A DNA stretch of 64,000 nucleotides, taken from CADCUY01 sp964242735. Lineage in GTDB: Bacteria; Actinomycetota; Actinomycetes; Actinomycetales; Quadrisphaeraceae. Every line of letters starts with the position of its first letter. Positions within the stretch are counted from its first letter, which is position 1. Where the stretch lies: assembly GCA_964242735.1 (NCBI GenBank), contig CAXTAK010000005.1:62001-126000 (forward strand), given 5' to 3'. Of this stretch, positions 16,256 through 24,350 are shown piece after piece. The notes below the pieces were generated by a model. That model ran no database searches. It worked only from the letters and a program-made list of their open reading frames with translations, and was not told the DNA's origin. Both the position numbers and the translations under genes were made by a program.

Positions 16256-17122
16256 GTGGACGCCACCAGCCAGCGGGTGCTGCGCGACGACGGCGGCGGG
16301 CTGGTGGGTGGTCGTCGCGGTGCGGTCGCCCCGAGGTCGCTGAGCCCGCAGCTGCTGCCCGCGGGGCTGCTCGCCGCCGCCGGGGTGGTGCTGTTCGGCC
16401 TGGAGCAGCGCCCCGCCGGCTACGGCGTGCTGGCCGCGTGCCTGGTCGCCGCCGCGGCCGTGGACCGCCGGATGCTGCGCGACCTGCTGCTCGTCGCCGC
16501 GGGGCTGGTGGTCATGAGCGTCCAGCCGGTCACCACCGACATCACGTGGTCGCACATGCTCAGCATGGGCACCGCGATGGTGCTCGCCGTGGCGCTGCCC
16601 TACGTCGTCTCGCGGTACGTGTACCGGGACCACGCGATCACCTACCCCATCGCCACCGGGCGCCGGTGGACCCGCTTCGAGTGGGGCTGGCTCGCCGCCG
16701 TCGTGGCGCTGGGGTACCTCGTGCTGCCGTACTACATGATCACCACGGGCGTCTACGAGAACTGGCCGGCGGTGTCGGGCGCGGGCGAGGTGGGGCGGCT
16801 CTTCCTCGGCACGAACGCGCTCGGCATCTGGGACGAGCTGTTCTTCATCTGCACCTGCTTCACCCTGCTGCGCCGGCACCTGCCCCTGTGGCAGGCCAAC
16901 GCGGTGCAGGCGGTGCTGTTCACCTCGTTCCTCCACGAGCTGGGGTTCACCAGCTGGGGACCCCTGATGATCTTCCCGTTCGCGCTCGTCCAGGGGTACA
17001 CGTTCGCGACGACGCGGTCGCTGAGCTACGTCGTCACGGTGCACCTGACGTTCGACCTGGTGCTGTTCGGGGTGCTGCTGCACGCCCACGAGCGGTCCTG
17101 GGTCGACGTGTTCCTGGTCTGA
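16256..17122 (+). CDS. CPBP-type intramembrane protease-like protein
   Basis: A 288-residue integral membrane protein with about eight hydrophobic helices. The second half matches the CPBP/Abi family: IWDELFFICTCFTLLRR, where Glu would be the first conserved residue, then FLHELGFTSWGP, and VTVHLTFDLVLF with the terminal conserved His. The usual EExxxR is reduced to a single Glu (DELFF...RR), so activity is uncertain. GTG 16256 is preferred over 16223 because a -10-like TACCCT lies 6 bases upstream, implying a leaderless mRNA. No Shine-Dalgarno. It is followed by a decayed region with no intact gene. Confidence 0.75.
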   Translation: MDATSQRVLRDDGGGLVGGRRGAVAPRSLSPQLLPAGLLAAAGVVLFGLEQRPAGYGVLAACLVAAAAVDRRMLRDLLLVAAGLVVMSVQPVTTDITWSHMLSMGTAMVLAVALPYVVSRYVYRDHAITYPIATGRRWTRFEWGWLAAVVALGYLVLPYYMITTGVYENWPAVSGAGEVGRLFLGTNALGIWDELFFICTCFTLLRRHLPLWQANAVQAVLFTSFLHELGFTSWGPLMIFPFALVQGYTFATTRSLSYVVTVHLTFDLVLFGVLLHAHERSWVDVFLV

Positions 17123-18310
17123 CCGCGCCGACGGGCGACCCGGCGCAGCTCGACGGCGGCTCCTGCAGTGACACCACCGCGCTGCCGCTGGAGGGCGGTG
17201 ACCACCACGCCACCGTCAGCACCCCCTCCCCCGGTGCGAGCACGACGACCGGCTTCGCCGGCGACGACGAGCACGGCCCGGTGGGCGGGGTCGAGACCGA
17301 CCTCGGTGACGAGCCCGCGATCGTCGACGTGCGCGCGGTCACCGAACGCGGTGACGTGGCCCACGAGGCCAGCACGCTCGCCACCCCGGAGCTGCACCAG
17401 CCCGACGGGCCCCGGCGAGGGGGAGGACCACCGCATCGGGCTCCACGCCACGAAGGACGGGGAGCTGGTCCCGTCCGGGCCGTTCGAGGAGGCTCGCGAC
17501 GAGCAGGGCCGGGTGTCCCTGGTGGTGGGCACCGCCTGCGGGGTGTCGAGCACCACCGACGGCTGCAGCGAGTGCAGCAGCGTCGGCGGGGCGCTGGACG
17601 ACGGCGCGGGTGGGCCGCTGCCGGGGTGGAACACCCCGGCAGCGCGGATGGGCGGCGAGCGACGGCGACACGTCGACCCCCCAGGACGAGCGCGGCCACA
17701 CCGAGGTCCTCCGGACCCGGACGGTGCGGGCGGTGCCCGGGGCTGATGGGTCCGTCGTGCTGGTCGCCCCGCCGGCCGAGGGCGTCGGGGAGGCCGTGGT
17801 CGGGGGGACGCTGGCACTCACCGCACGCGGCTGCCTCGGCCTGCTCGGCGGAGGGGGGTCGGACTCGCCGTGCGGCCCTCGGGGACCACTCCCTGGCCGA
17901 CGAACCCGGCGTGCAGGTGCGCGCCTGGGGGCCTTCGCCATCGGAGACCGGGTGCGCACCGGTGGCGGACACGAGGACCCCGAGAGCACCTCGGGAAGGT
18001 CACGCCCCCCCCGAGCCTGCTCGACCGCTCACATCGCCCACCCGTCCGGGTGGTGACAGCGGCGTGCGTGTCGGCTCGGGGCTGTGTGGTCGGCGCCGCT
18101 CACCAGTCGCTGGAAGGGCACGCGCGGTGAGGACACCGGACAGGGCGAGGTCTCCTGCGCGATCCTCCGCCCGACGGAGGGTCGGGCGGAACAGGTGGGC
18201 CACCTGCACGTCCCCACCCTCGGTGCGCACCCGGCGGTGCCAGCCCGGTCGGCCCTGCGCCACCACCGTCATCGACCCGCACAGTGCTGTGACGCGGCGA
18301 TCTGGGCGGT
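17123..18310. pseudogene. Gene-decay zone with frameshifted remnants
   Basis: No intact gene of normal length is supported in these 1.2 kb. On the plus strand, coding-like stretches switch frame: about 17260-17410 (GDEPAIVDVRAVTERGDV), about 17425-17690 (GRVSLVVGTACGVSSTTDG), about 17690-17860 (VGGTLALTARGCLGLLGGG) and about 17920-17990 (LGAFAIGDRVRTGGGHEDPE). On the minus strand, about 17150-17330 reads PAKPVVVLAPGEGVLTVAWW, which looks like the first strands of a fibronectin type III domain. Both strands keep high third-position GC, so the original gene or genes cannot be decided. The last ~250 bases, before folD, show short GC-rich hairpins only. Confidence 0.45.
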
Positions 18311-19216
18311 TCAGGCCAGCGAGCGCTCCGCGATCCCCACCACGTTGGCCAGCAGCATCGCCCGCGTCATCGGCCCGATGCCGCCGGGCACCGGGGTGAA
18401 CCACCCGGCGAGCAGCGCCACCGCCGGGTCGACGTCGCCCACCAGCCGGTCGCGCACCACCCCGTCGACGTCGGGCGCCGAGACGCGGTTGATCCCCACG
18501 TCGACCACCACCGCACCCGGCCGCACCATGCCCGGGGTGATCATCGCCGGCACGCCCGCCCCCGCGACCACGACATCGGCGGCGAGGGTGTGCGCGGCGA
18601 GGTCCCGCGTGCCGGTGTGGCACGACGTCACCGTGGCGTCCACGCCGCGGCGGGTCAGCAGCAGCCCCAGGGTGCGCCCGACGATGACGCTGCGCCCCAC
18701 CACGCACACCTCCGCGCCGGCGAGGTCGATCCCGTGGCGGGTGAGGAGCTCCAGCACCCCGCTGGGCGTGCACGGCAGCGGGGTGGTGATCGGCCCGCCG
18801 ACGCGGGCCACCAGCTCGCCGAGGTTCACCGGGTGCAGGCCGTCGGCGTCCTTCGCGGGGTCGATCAGGCGGACGACGCGGTCGGCGTCCAGGTGCCCGG
18901 GCAGGGGGAGCTGCACGATGTACCCGGTGCACGCCGGGTCGGCGTCGAGCGCGGCCACGGCGTCCTCGACCTGCTGCTGCGACGCGGTGGCCGGCAGGTC
19001 CACCCGCAGGGAGGTGATGCCGACCTCCGCGCAGTCGCGGTGCTTGCCGCGCACGTACGCGCCGCTGCCCGGGTCGTCCCCCACGAGCACGGTCCCGAGG
19101 CCCGGAAGGACGCCGCGCCCGGACAGCGCCTCCACGCGGGAGCGCAGCTCGGCCTTGATGGTCCTCGCGGTGGCGACCCCGTCGAGGAGCTGCGCCCCCG
19201 GGACGGGGGCGCTCAC
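18311..19216 (-). CDS. folD: Methylenetetrahydrofolate dehydrogenase / methenyltetrahydrofolate cyclohydrolase
   Basis: A 301-residue bifunctional folate enzyme that interconverts 5,10-methylene-, methenyl- and 10-formyl-THF with NADP. Signature regions: SGAYVRGKHRDCAEVGI with the catalytic YxxxK pair, YIVQLPLPGHLDADRV, DADGLHPVNLGELV, PCTPSGVLELL, VVGRSVIVGRTLGLLL (cofactor binding) and TPVPGGIGPMTRAMLL. The GTG start overlaps the glyA stop as GTGA. glyA-folD thus forms an operon that passes the C1 unit from serine to formyl-THF, under the ZTP riboswitch upstream of glyA. Confidence 0.95.
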   Translation of the reverse strand: MSAPVPGAQLLDGVATARTIKAELRSRVEALSGRGVLPGLGTVLVGDDPGSGAYVRGKHRDCAEVGITSLRVDLPATASQQQVEDAVAALDADPACTGYIVQLPLPGHLDADRVVRLIDPAKDADGLHPVNLGELVARVGGPITTPLPCTPSGVLELLTRHGIDLAGAEVCVVGRSVIVGRTLGLLLTRRGVDATVTSCHTGTRDLAAHTLAADVVVAGAGVPAMITPGMVRPGAVVVDVGINRVSAPDVDGVVRDRLVGDVDPAVALLAGWFTPVPGGIGPMTRAMLLANVVGIAERSLA

Positions 19217-20511
19217 AGCCCGGGGTAGAGCGGGAACGCGTCGGTCAGCACCCGCACCCGCTCGCGCAGCGGCGCGACGTCCGCCGTCGGGTCGAGCGCC
19301 CCGGCGATGACGTCGGCGACCTCGGTGAACTCCTCCGCCCCGAAGCCGCGGGTGGCCAGCGCGGGGGTGCCGATGCGCAGCCCGGAGGTGACCATCGGCG
19401 GGCGGGGGTCGAAGGGCACCGCGTTGCGGTTCACGGTGATGCCCGCCGCGTGCAGGCGGTCCTCGGCCTGCTGCCCGTCGAGGGTGGAGTGGCGCAGGTC
19501 CACCAGCACGAGGTGCACGTCGGTGCCCCCGGTCAGGACCGATGCACCGTTCGCCGCGACGTCGCGCGCGGTCAGCCGCTCGGCGAGGATCTGCGCGCCC
19601 TCCAGGGTGCGCTCCTGGCGCTCGCGGAACTCCGGCGTCCCGGCGATCTTGAACGCCACGGCCTTGCCGGCCACGGCGTGCATGAGCGGCCCGCCCTGCT
19701 GGCCGGGGAAGACCGCTGAGTCGATCTTCCGCGCGTGCTCGGCGCGGCTCAGGATGATGCCGCTGCGCGGGCCGGCGAGGGTCTTGTGCACGGTGGTGGT
19801 CACCACGTCGGAGTGCGGCACCGGCGAGGGGTGCACACCCGCCGCGACGAGCCCGGCGAAGTGCGCCATGTCGGTGAGCAGCAGCGCGCCGACCTCGTCG
19901 GCGACGGCGCGGAACGCCGCGAAGTCCAGGTGCCGCGGGTAGGCGGACCACCCGGCGATGATGAGCTTCGGGCGGCGCTGGAGCGCGACGGCGCGGACGG
20001 CGTCCATGTCGACGCGGAAGGTCTGCGGGTCGACCCCGTAGGAGGCGACGTCGAACAGCCGGCCCGAGAAGTTCGCCTTCATCCCGTGGGTGAGGTGCCC
20101 GCCGTGGGCGAGCTCGAGGCCGAGGATCGTGTCACCCGGGCGGATCAGGGCGTGCATCACCGCGGCGTTCGCGGTGGCCCCGGAGTGGGGCTGGACGTTG
20201 ACGTGCTCGGCGCCGAACAGGGCCTTCGCGCGGTCGCGGGCGAGGGTCTCGGCGATGTCGACCTGCTCGCACCCGCCGTAGTAGCGGCGCCCCGGGTAGC
20301 CCTCGGCGTACTTGTTCGTCAGGACCGAGCCCTGGGCCTCGAGCACCGCGCGGGGGGCGAAGTTCTCGCTGGCGATCATCTCCAGCGTCTCGCGCTGGCG
20401 GGTCAGCTCGCCGGCCAGGACGGCGGCGATCTCTGGGTCGACGACGTCCAGCGGAGCGTCGGTGACCCCTGGCGCCACGGGGGCGGCCGGGCGGGTGGGC
20501 GTCTGGGTCAT
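19213..20511 (-). CDS. glyA: Serine hydroxymethyltransferase
   Basis: A 432-residue PLP enzyme converting serine plus THF to glycine plus methylene-THF. The N-terminal ETLEMIASENF, YYGGCEQVD, LELAHGGHLTHG, LLTDMAHFAGLVAAG and the PLP-lysine motif TTTVHKTLAGPRSG with Lys243 are present, followed by FPGQQGGPLMH. The normal family motif is TTTTHKTLRGPRGG, so the sequence differs mildly around the lysine. ATG 20511 follows GAGGAGAGACG, a good Shine-Dalgarno. The 5' leader (about 130 bases) carries a ZTP riboswitch. The stop overlaps folD. Confidence 0.96.
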   Translation of the reverse strand: MTQTPTRPAAPVAPGVTDAPLDVVDPEIAAVLAGELTRQRETLEMIASENFAPRAVLEAQGSVLTNKYAEGYPGRRYYGGCEQVDIAETLARDRAKALFGAEHVNVQPHSGATANAAVMHALIRPGDTILGLELAHGGHLTHGMKANFSGRLFDVASYGVDPQTFRVDMDAVRAVALQRRPKLIIAGWSAYPRHLDFAAFRAVADEVGALLLTDMAHFAGLVAAGVHPSPVPHSDVVTTTVHKTLAGPRSGIILSRAEHARKIDSAVFPGQQGGPLMHAVAGKAVAFKIAGTPEFRERQERTLEGAQILAERLTARDVAANGASVLTGGTDVHLVLVDLRHSTLDGQQAEDRLHAAGITVNRNAVPFDPRPPMVTSGLRIGTPALATRGFGAEEFTEVADVIAGALDPTADVAPLRERVRVLTDAFPLYPGL

Positions 20512-20549
20512 CGTCTCTCCTCGGGACGCAGGGCACGGCTGGACGACGT

Positions 20550-20641
20550 GCCACGGGCCCAGGCGTACGACCCGCGGACGTGGTACTGGTGTCCTGCTGC
20601 GCCGCTCCCCTGTGGTGACCCACCTGCGCCAGTCGCGGCCC
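20550..20641 (-). ncRNA. ZTP riboswitch (pfl motif)
   Basis: On the minus strand between zwf and glyA: GACTGGCGCAGG, GTGGGTCACCACAGGGGAGC, then after a variable hairpin, CGCCTGGGCCCG. These are the two conserved pfl/ZTP subdomains in order. ZTP accumulates when 10-formyl-THF is short, so the switch should raise glyA-folD expression when C1 folates run low. The end of the aptamer lies about 38 bases before the glyA ATG. The mechanism, terminator or Shine-Dalgarno masking, is not obvious. Confidence 0.9.
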
Positions 20642-20645
20642 ACTC

Positions 20646-20651
20646 AGTCTA
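20646..20651 (-). promoter_or_regulatory. Probable -10 element for glyA-folD, overlapping the zwf stop
   Basis: TAGACT on the minus strand fits TAnnnT and lies just before the ZTP aptamer, so the transcript would start with the riboswitch. Its first three bases are the TAG stop codon of zwf (20651-20649). Confidence 0.5.
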
Positions 20652-22118
20652 CCCGCGCTGCGCCAGCCACCCGGCGCCGCCGGGCAGGTCCTGCGCGGCG
20701 GCGGGGCCCCAGGAGCCCACGGCGTAGGGCTGCACCGGCGGCCGGGCGGTCAGCACCGGCCCGGCGATGCGCCACGTCTGGTCCAGGCCGGTGCTGCCGG
20801 TGAAAAGGGCCCGCTCCCCCAGCAGGACGTCGCGCAGCAGCGTGGCGTAGGGGGGCAGGGGCTCCGCGTCCGGCAGGTCGGGCAGGCCCAGGGCGAGGAC
20901 GCCGTCGACCAGCTCGCCCCCACCGCCGGGGCGCCGTGCCGCGACGTCGATGGACAGCGCCCCCGAGCCGGACAGGTCGAGGGTCAGCGCCTGCGCGCGC
21001 CGCCCCGCACCGCCCTGGCCCGCACCGCCCGGCTCCGCACCGCCCGGCTCCGCACCGGGCACGGGGTCTCCGGGGGCGCGCAGCACCAGGGAGACCCGCT
21101 GGGCGCTGTCGGCGAGCTGCTTGCCCGAGCGCAGCAGGAACGGCACGCCCCGCCACCGGTCGGTGTCGACCCACAGCCGGGCAGCGGTGAAGGTGTCGGT
21201 GGTGGAGTCGTCGGACACGTCGTCCAGCTCCTGGTACCCCTCCACCTGCCCCAGGACCACCTCGGCGGGGTCGAGGGGGCGGAACGCGGCGAGCACCTCC
21301 TCGCGCGCGGCGACGAGCTGGTGGGGCTCCGTGCCCGCGGGGCGCTCCATCGCGACCTCCGCGGCCACCTGCAGCAGGTGGGTGACGAGCATGTCCAGGG
21401 TGGCGCCGGTCTCGTCGTAGAAGCCCGCGCGGTCGGCGACGTCGAGGGTCTCGGGCACGTCGATCTGCACCTGCTCCACGGCGTCGGCGCACCACAGCTG
21501 CTCGATCCACCGGTTGGCGAAGCGCAGCACGTGCAGCTGCTGGGTGGCCTCCTTGCCCAGGAAGTGGTCGATGCGGAAGACCTGCTCCTCCTCGAAGACC
21601 GACAGCACCAGCTCGTCGAGCTCGTGGAAGCCCTCCTCCGAGGCGCCGTAGGGCTTCTCGAAGACCACCCGCGCGCCGGCGACGAGGTCGTGGTCGGCCA
21701 GGGCCCGCGTGTAGGGCAGGAACGCCGACGGCGGCAGCGCCAGGTAGTGCACGACCTGCGCGCCCTCCCCCAGCTCCTCCACGGCGGCGGCGAGGACGCC
21801 GGGCAGGGCACCGGGGTCATCGACGGAGAAGCCGCCGCCGGCGAAGCGCAGGTGCCCCGCGAAGTCGGCGAACGCGGCCTCGTCGAGGACGGCGCCCTCC
21901 GCGGTGGGGTCGAGCACCTCGCGGACGTGGTCGCGGAACTCCTCGTCGCCCTGGTCCCCCCGCCCGTTGCCGACCAGCAACCAGCGCTGCGGCAGGAGGT
22001 CGCGGGCAGCGAGCGCCGCCACGGCGGGCAGCACCATGCGCGCGGCGAGGTCGCCGGTGGCGCCGAAGAGCACGAGGGCGGTGGGGGGCGGGTCGGTCGG
22101 GGCGGTGGTCTCGCTCAC
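20649..22118 (-). CDS. zwf: Glucose-6-phosphate 1-dehydrogenase
   Basis: A 489-residue NADP-dependent enzyme at the entry of the oxidative pentose phosphate pathway. The Rossmann motif is VLFGATGDLAARM, the substrate/cofactor lysine lies in FEKPYG, and the catalytic His is in RIDHFLGKE (about residue 178). An Ala/Gly/Pro-rich insertion of direct repeats (GAEPGGAEPGGAGQGGAG) at about 377-396 lies in a region that is normally a compact loop. GTG 22118 is chosen because a -10-like TAGCGT ends 7 bases upstream, giving a leaderless mRNA. Its product NADPH complements the downstream folate genes. Confidence 0.94.
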   Translation of the reverse strand: MSETTAPTDPPPTALVLFGATGDLAARMVLPAVAALAARDLLPQRWLLVGNGRGDQGDEEFRDHVREVLDPTAEGAVLDEAAFADFAGHLRFAGGGFSVDDPGALPGVLAAAVEELGEGAQVVHYLALPPSAFLPYTRALADHDLVAGARVVFEKPYGASEEGFHELDELVLSVFEEEQVFRIDHFLGKEATQQLHVLRFANRWIEQLWCADAVEQVQIDVPETLDVADRAGFYDETGATLDMLVTHLLQVAAEVAMERPAGTEPHQLVAAREEVLAAFRPLDPAEVVLGQVEGYQELDDVSDDSTTDTFTAARLWVDTDRWRGVPFLLRSGKQLADSAQRVSLVLRAPGDPVPGAEPGGAEPGGAGQGGAGRRAQALTLDLSGSGALSIDVAARRPGGGGELVDGVLALGLPDLPDAEPLPPYATLLRDVLLGERALFTGSTGLDQTWRIAGPVLTARPPVQPYAVGSWGPAAAQDLPGGAGWLAQRG

Positions 22119-22125
22119 GGGAGCG

Positions 22126-22131
22126 ACGCTA
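22126..22131 (-). promoter_or_regulatory. Putative leaderless -10 element for zwf
   Basis: TAGCGT on the minus strand ends 7 bases before GTG 22118. Confidence 0.5.
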
Positions 22132-22298
22132 GGGACGGCGGGCCGCGAGCGCACCCGCGGAGGCGCAGGACGAGCCACGGTCGTGACTCGAGCGGTCGAC
22201 GATCATGGACCGGGAGTCATCAGGAGCGCGATCCGTGCCCGTGCACCCATGATCGTCCGCGGTCGTCGCCACAGGGCCCGCGCGCTCACCGCCCGCCC

Positions 22299-22736
22299 TC
22301 ACCCGCCGCGGGGCACCCGGGCGCCGTCCAGCGCGAACCGCCCGGGCCCGGTCGCGGCCAGCGCCAGCGCCATCGCCAGCAGCAGGAACGCCGGCTCACC
22401 CTCCAGGCCCCCGGCGCCCTCGGCGACGAAGCCGCGCGGCAGCAGGTGCTGCGTGAGGTAGACCAGCGCGATCATCCCCGCGGCCAACCCGGCAGCGGGC
22501 CGGGCCAGCAGGCCGACCAGCAGCAGCACCCCGAGCCCCACCTCCCCGGCGATCAACGACCACCCCAGCAGCTGCGGCACGGGTAGCCCCAGCTGCCCCA
22601 GCCCGGCGTTGAAGGCCGCCGGGGTGACCACCAGCAGCTTCTGGAGCCCGTGCACCAGCAGCGCCCCGCCCGCGGCGAGCCGCAGCACGAGCAGGGCCAG
22701 GGACGTCGAGGCGTTGCCTGAGCGCCGGGTGACCAT
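22299..22736 (-). CDS. DoxX family membrane protein
   Basis: A 145-residue protein with four transmembrane helices. It contains LVLRLAAGGALLVHGLQKLL, typical of the first DoxX helix, a GWSLIAGEVGLGVLLLVGLL helix and ALAATGPGRFALDG at the end. DoxX proteins are linked to redox and oxidative-stress complexes, but the role here is unknown. ATG 22736 is the best start, although the frame is open to 22811. It is divergent from purU. Confidence 0.85.
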   Translation of the reverse strand: MVTRRSGNASTSLALLVLRLAAGGALLVHGLQKLLVVTPAAFNAGLGQLGLPVPQLLGWSLIAGEVGLGVLLLVGLLARPAAGLAAGMIALVYLTQHLLPRGFVAEGAGGLEGEPAFLLLAMALALAATGPGRFALDGARVPRGG

Positions 22737-22839
22737 CACGAGGTGATGCAAGCACGCGCGGGTGCGCTGCGGGCGAGCGCGGCTCCGGGCGCGCGGGCGC
22801 CCGGCGCGCACGGGGCCCGGGGCACACAGCGCGCGCGGC

Positions 22840-22845
22840 TACCGT
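22840..22845 (+). promoter_or_regulatory. Putative leaderless -10 element for purU
   Basis: TACCGT ends 8 bases before GTG 22854. Confidence 0.45.
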
Positions 22846-22853
22846 TCGCGTCC

Positions 22854-23723
22854 GTGAGCGGGACCGACGACGCCTCCTACGTCCTGGCCCTGTCCTGCCC
22901 CGACGGGCCCGGCATCGTGCACGCGGTCACCGGGGTGCTCGCCGAGCTGGGCGGCAACATCAGCGACAGCCAGCAGTTCGGCGACCCGGGCACCGGGCGC
23001 TTCCTCATGCGGGTGCAGGCCCACCTGCCCGCCGGCGCCACCCGCCAGGACGTGGTCGCGGCCTTCACCCCCGTCGCCGAGCGCTTCGCGATGACCTGGG
23101 TCCTCGACGTCCTCGGGCGCCCGCTGCGCACCCTGGTGATGGTCAGCCGCGCCGGGCACTGCCTCAACGACCTGCTGTTCCGCCAGCGCGCGGGGCTCCT
23201 GCCCGTCGAGGTGCCGGCCATCGTCGGCAACCACACCGACCTGCGGGGACTGGCGGACTTCTACGGCGTGCCCTTCCACCACCTGCCCATCGGCCCCGCC
23301 GGCGCCGGCAGGGAGGCCGCTGAGGCCGCCCTCCTCGAGCTCGTCGCCGACCTCGACGTCGAGCTGGTGGTCCTGGCCCGCTACATGCAGATCCTGTCCC
23401 CGGGGCTGTGCGGGGCCCTCACGGGGCGGGCCATCAACATCCACCACAGCTTCCTGCCCAGCTTCAAGGGCGCCCGCCCCTACGCGCAGGCGCACGAGCG
23501 GGGCGTGAAGCTCATCGGCGCGACCGCGCACTACGTGACGGCGGACCTCGACGAGGGGCCGATCATCGAGCAGGGCGTGGAGCGGGTCACCCACGCGGCG
23601 ACCGTCGCGGAGCTGCAGGCCCGGGGGCAGGACGTCGAGGCCCAGGTGCTCGCGCGGGCCGTGCGCTGGCACGCCGAGCACCGGGTGCTCCTCGACGGGC
23701 ACCGCACCGTCGTCTTCGCCTGA
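22854..23723 (+). CDS. purU: Formyltetrahydrofolate deformylase
   Basis: A 289-residue enzyme hydrolysing 10-formyl-THF to THF and formate. An ACT domain comes first (YVLALSCPDGPGIVHAVTGV, residues 7-90), followed by a PurN-like formyltransferase domain with VSRAGHCLNDLL, VVLARYMQILSP, INIHHSFLPSFKGARPY and ATAHYVTADLDEGPIIEQ, which together supply the His and Asp active-site residues. GTG 22854 gives the usual length; the longer open frame from 22743 adds a low-complexity extension. A -10-like TACCGT lies 8 bases upstream. It balances C1 pools with glyA-folD. Confidence 0.95.
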   Translation: MSGTDDASYVLALSCPDGPGIVHAVTGVLAELGGNISDSQQFGDPGTGRFLMRVQAHLPAGATRQDVVAAFTPVAERFAMTWVLDVLGRPLRTLVMVSRAGHCLNDLLFRQRAGLLPVEVPAIVGNHTDLRGLADFYGVPFHHLPIGPAGAGREAAEAALLELVADLDVELVVLARYMQILSPGLCGALTGRAINIHHSFLPSFKGARPYAQAHERGVKLIGATAHYVTADLDEGPIIEQGVERVTHAATVAELQARGQDVEAQVLARAVRWHAEHRVLLDGHRTVVFA

Positions 23724-23766
23724 GCACAGCCCACGGGGGCGGTCACAGCGCCGCTCACGGGCGCGC

Positions 23767-24231
23767 TCACAGCGCGGGCAGGGGCAGGCGCTGCAGCACC
23801 GCGCCGACCACGCGCTCCCGGCGCCCGCGCGGGCCCCCGGGGGCGATGCGGGCGGAGCCCCAGGTGAGCAGCCCCCAGGCACCGGCCACCACAGCGTCCG
23901 CGAGCGCCACGCGCGCCCAGCGCCGGTCGACCACCGCCAGCGCCGCCAGCGACAGCGCGTGCAGCGCATCGACGCCGGCGCCGACCCGCAGCAGCCCCGG
24001 ACCGGGGGTGAGGCAGGACAGCAGGGCCTGGACGACGTGGCGGGCGCCCAGCACCCGCAGCGCGACCCTGGCGCCCTCGTCGGCCGGCGTGCCTCCGACG
24101 ACGCGCACCAGGGGCCCGGGCACGAGCACGCACACCGCTCCCCACACCGCGCGCCCCACCCCGATGGCCAGGGTGGCGAGGCCGCGGGGCGTGAGCTGGA
24201 GCCTCAGCCACCCGCTGATCATCTGGTTCAT
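23767..24231 (-). CDS. Small hypothetical membrane protein
   Basis: A 154-residue protein with about four hydrophobic segments (LAIGVGRAVWGAVCVLVP, VALRVLGARHVVQALLSCL, LHALSLAALAVVDRRWA, DAVVAGAWGLLTWG). The pattern resembles uncharacterised actinobacterial membrane proteins; I do not recognise a named family. ATG 24231 is supported by a strong Shine-Dalgarno, GGAGGTGCG. It converges on purU and lies downstream of the secreted phytase-like gene. Confidence 0.7.
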   Translation of the reverse strand: MNQMISGWLRLQLTPRGLATLAIGVGRAVWGAVCVLVPGPLVRVVGGTPADEGARVALRVLGARHVVQALLSCLTPGPGLLRVGAGVDALHALSLAALAVVDRRWARVALADAVVAGAWGLLTWGSARIAPGGPRGRRERVVGAVLQRLPLPAL

Positions 24232-24350
24232 CGCACCTCCGAGGGACGACGACCATCGTCCCCGCAGCCGCGGCCGCGCGCACCCTCGCCCGCGAGCGGG
24301 TCGATGGCCGGCTCCCCCGAGCCCAGCTGCCGACCCGACCACCGACCCCG

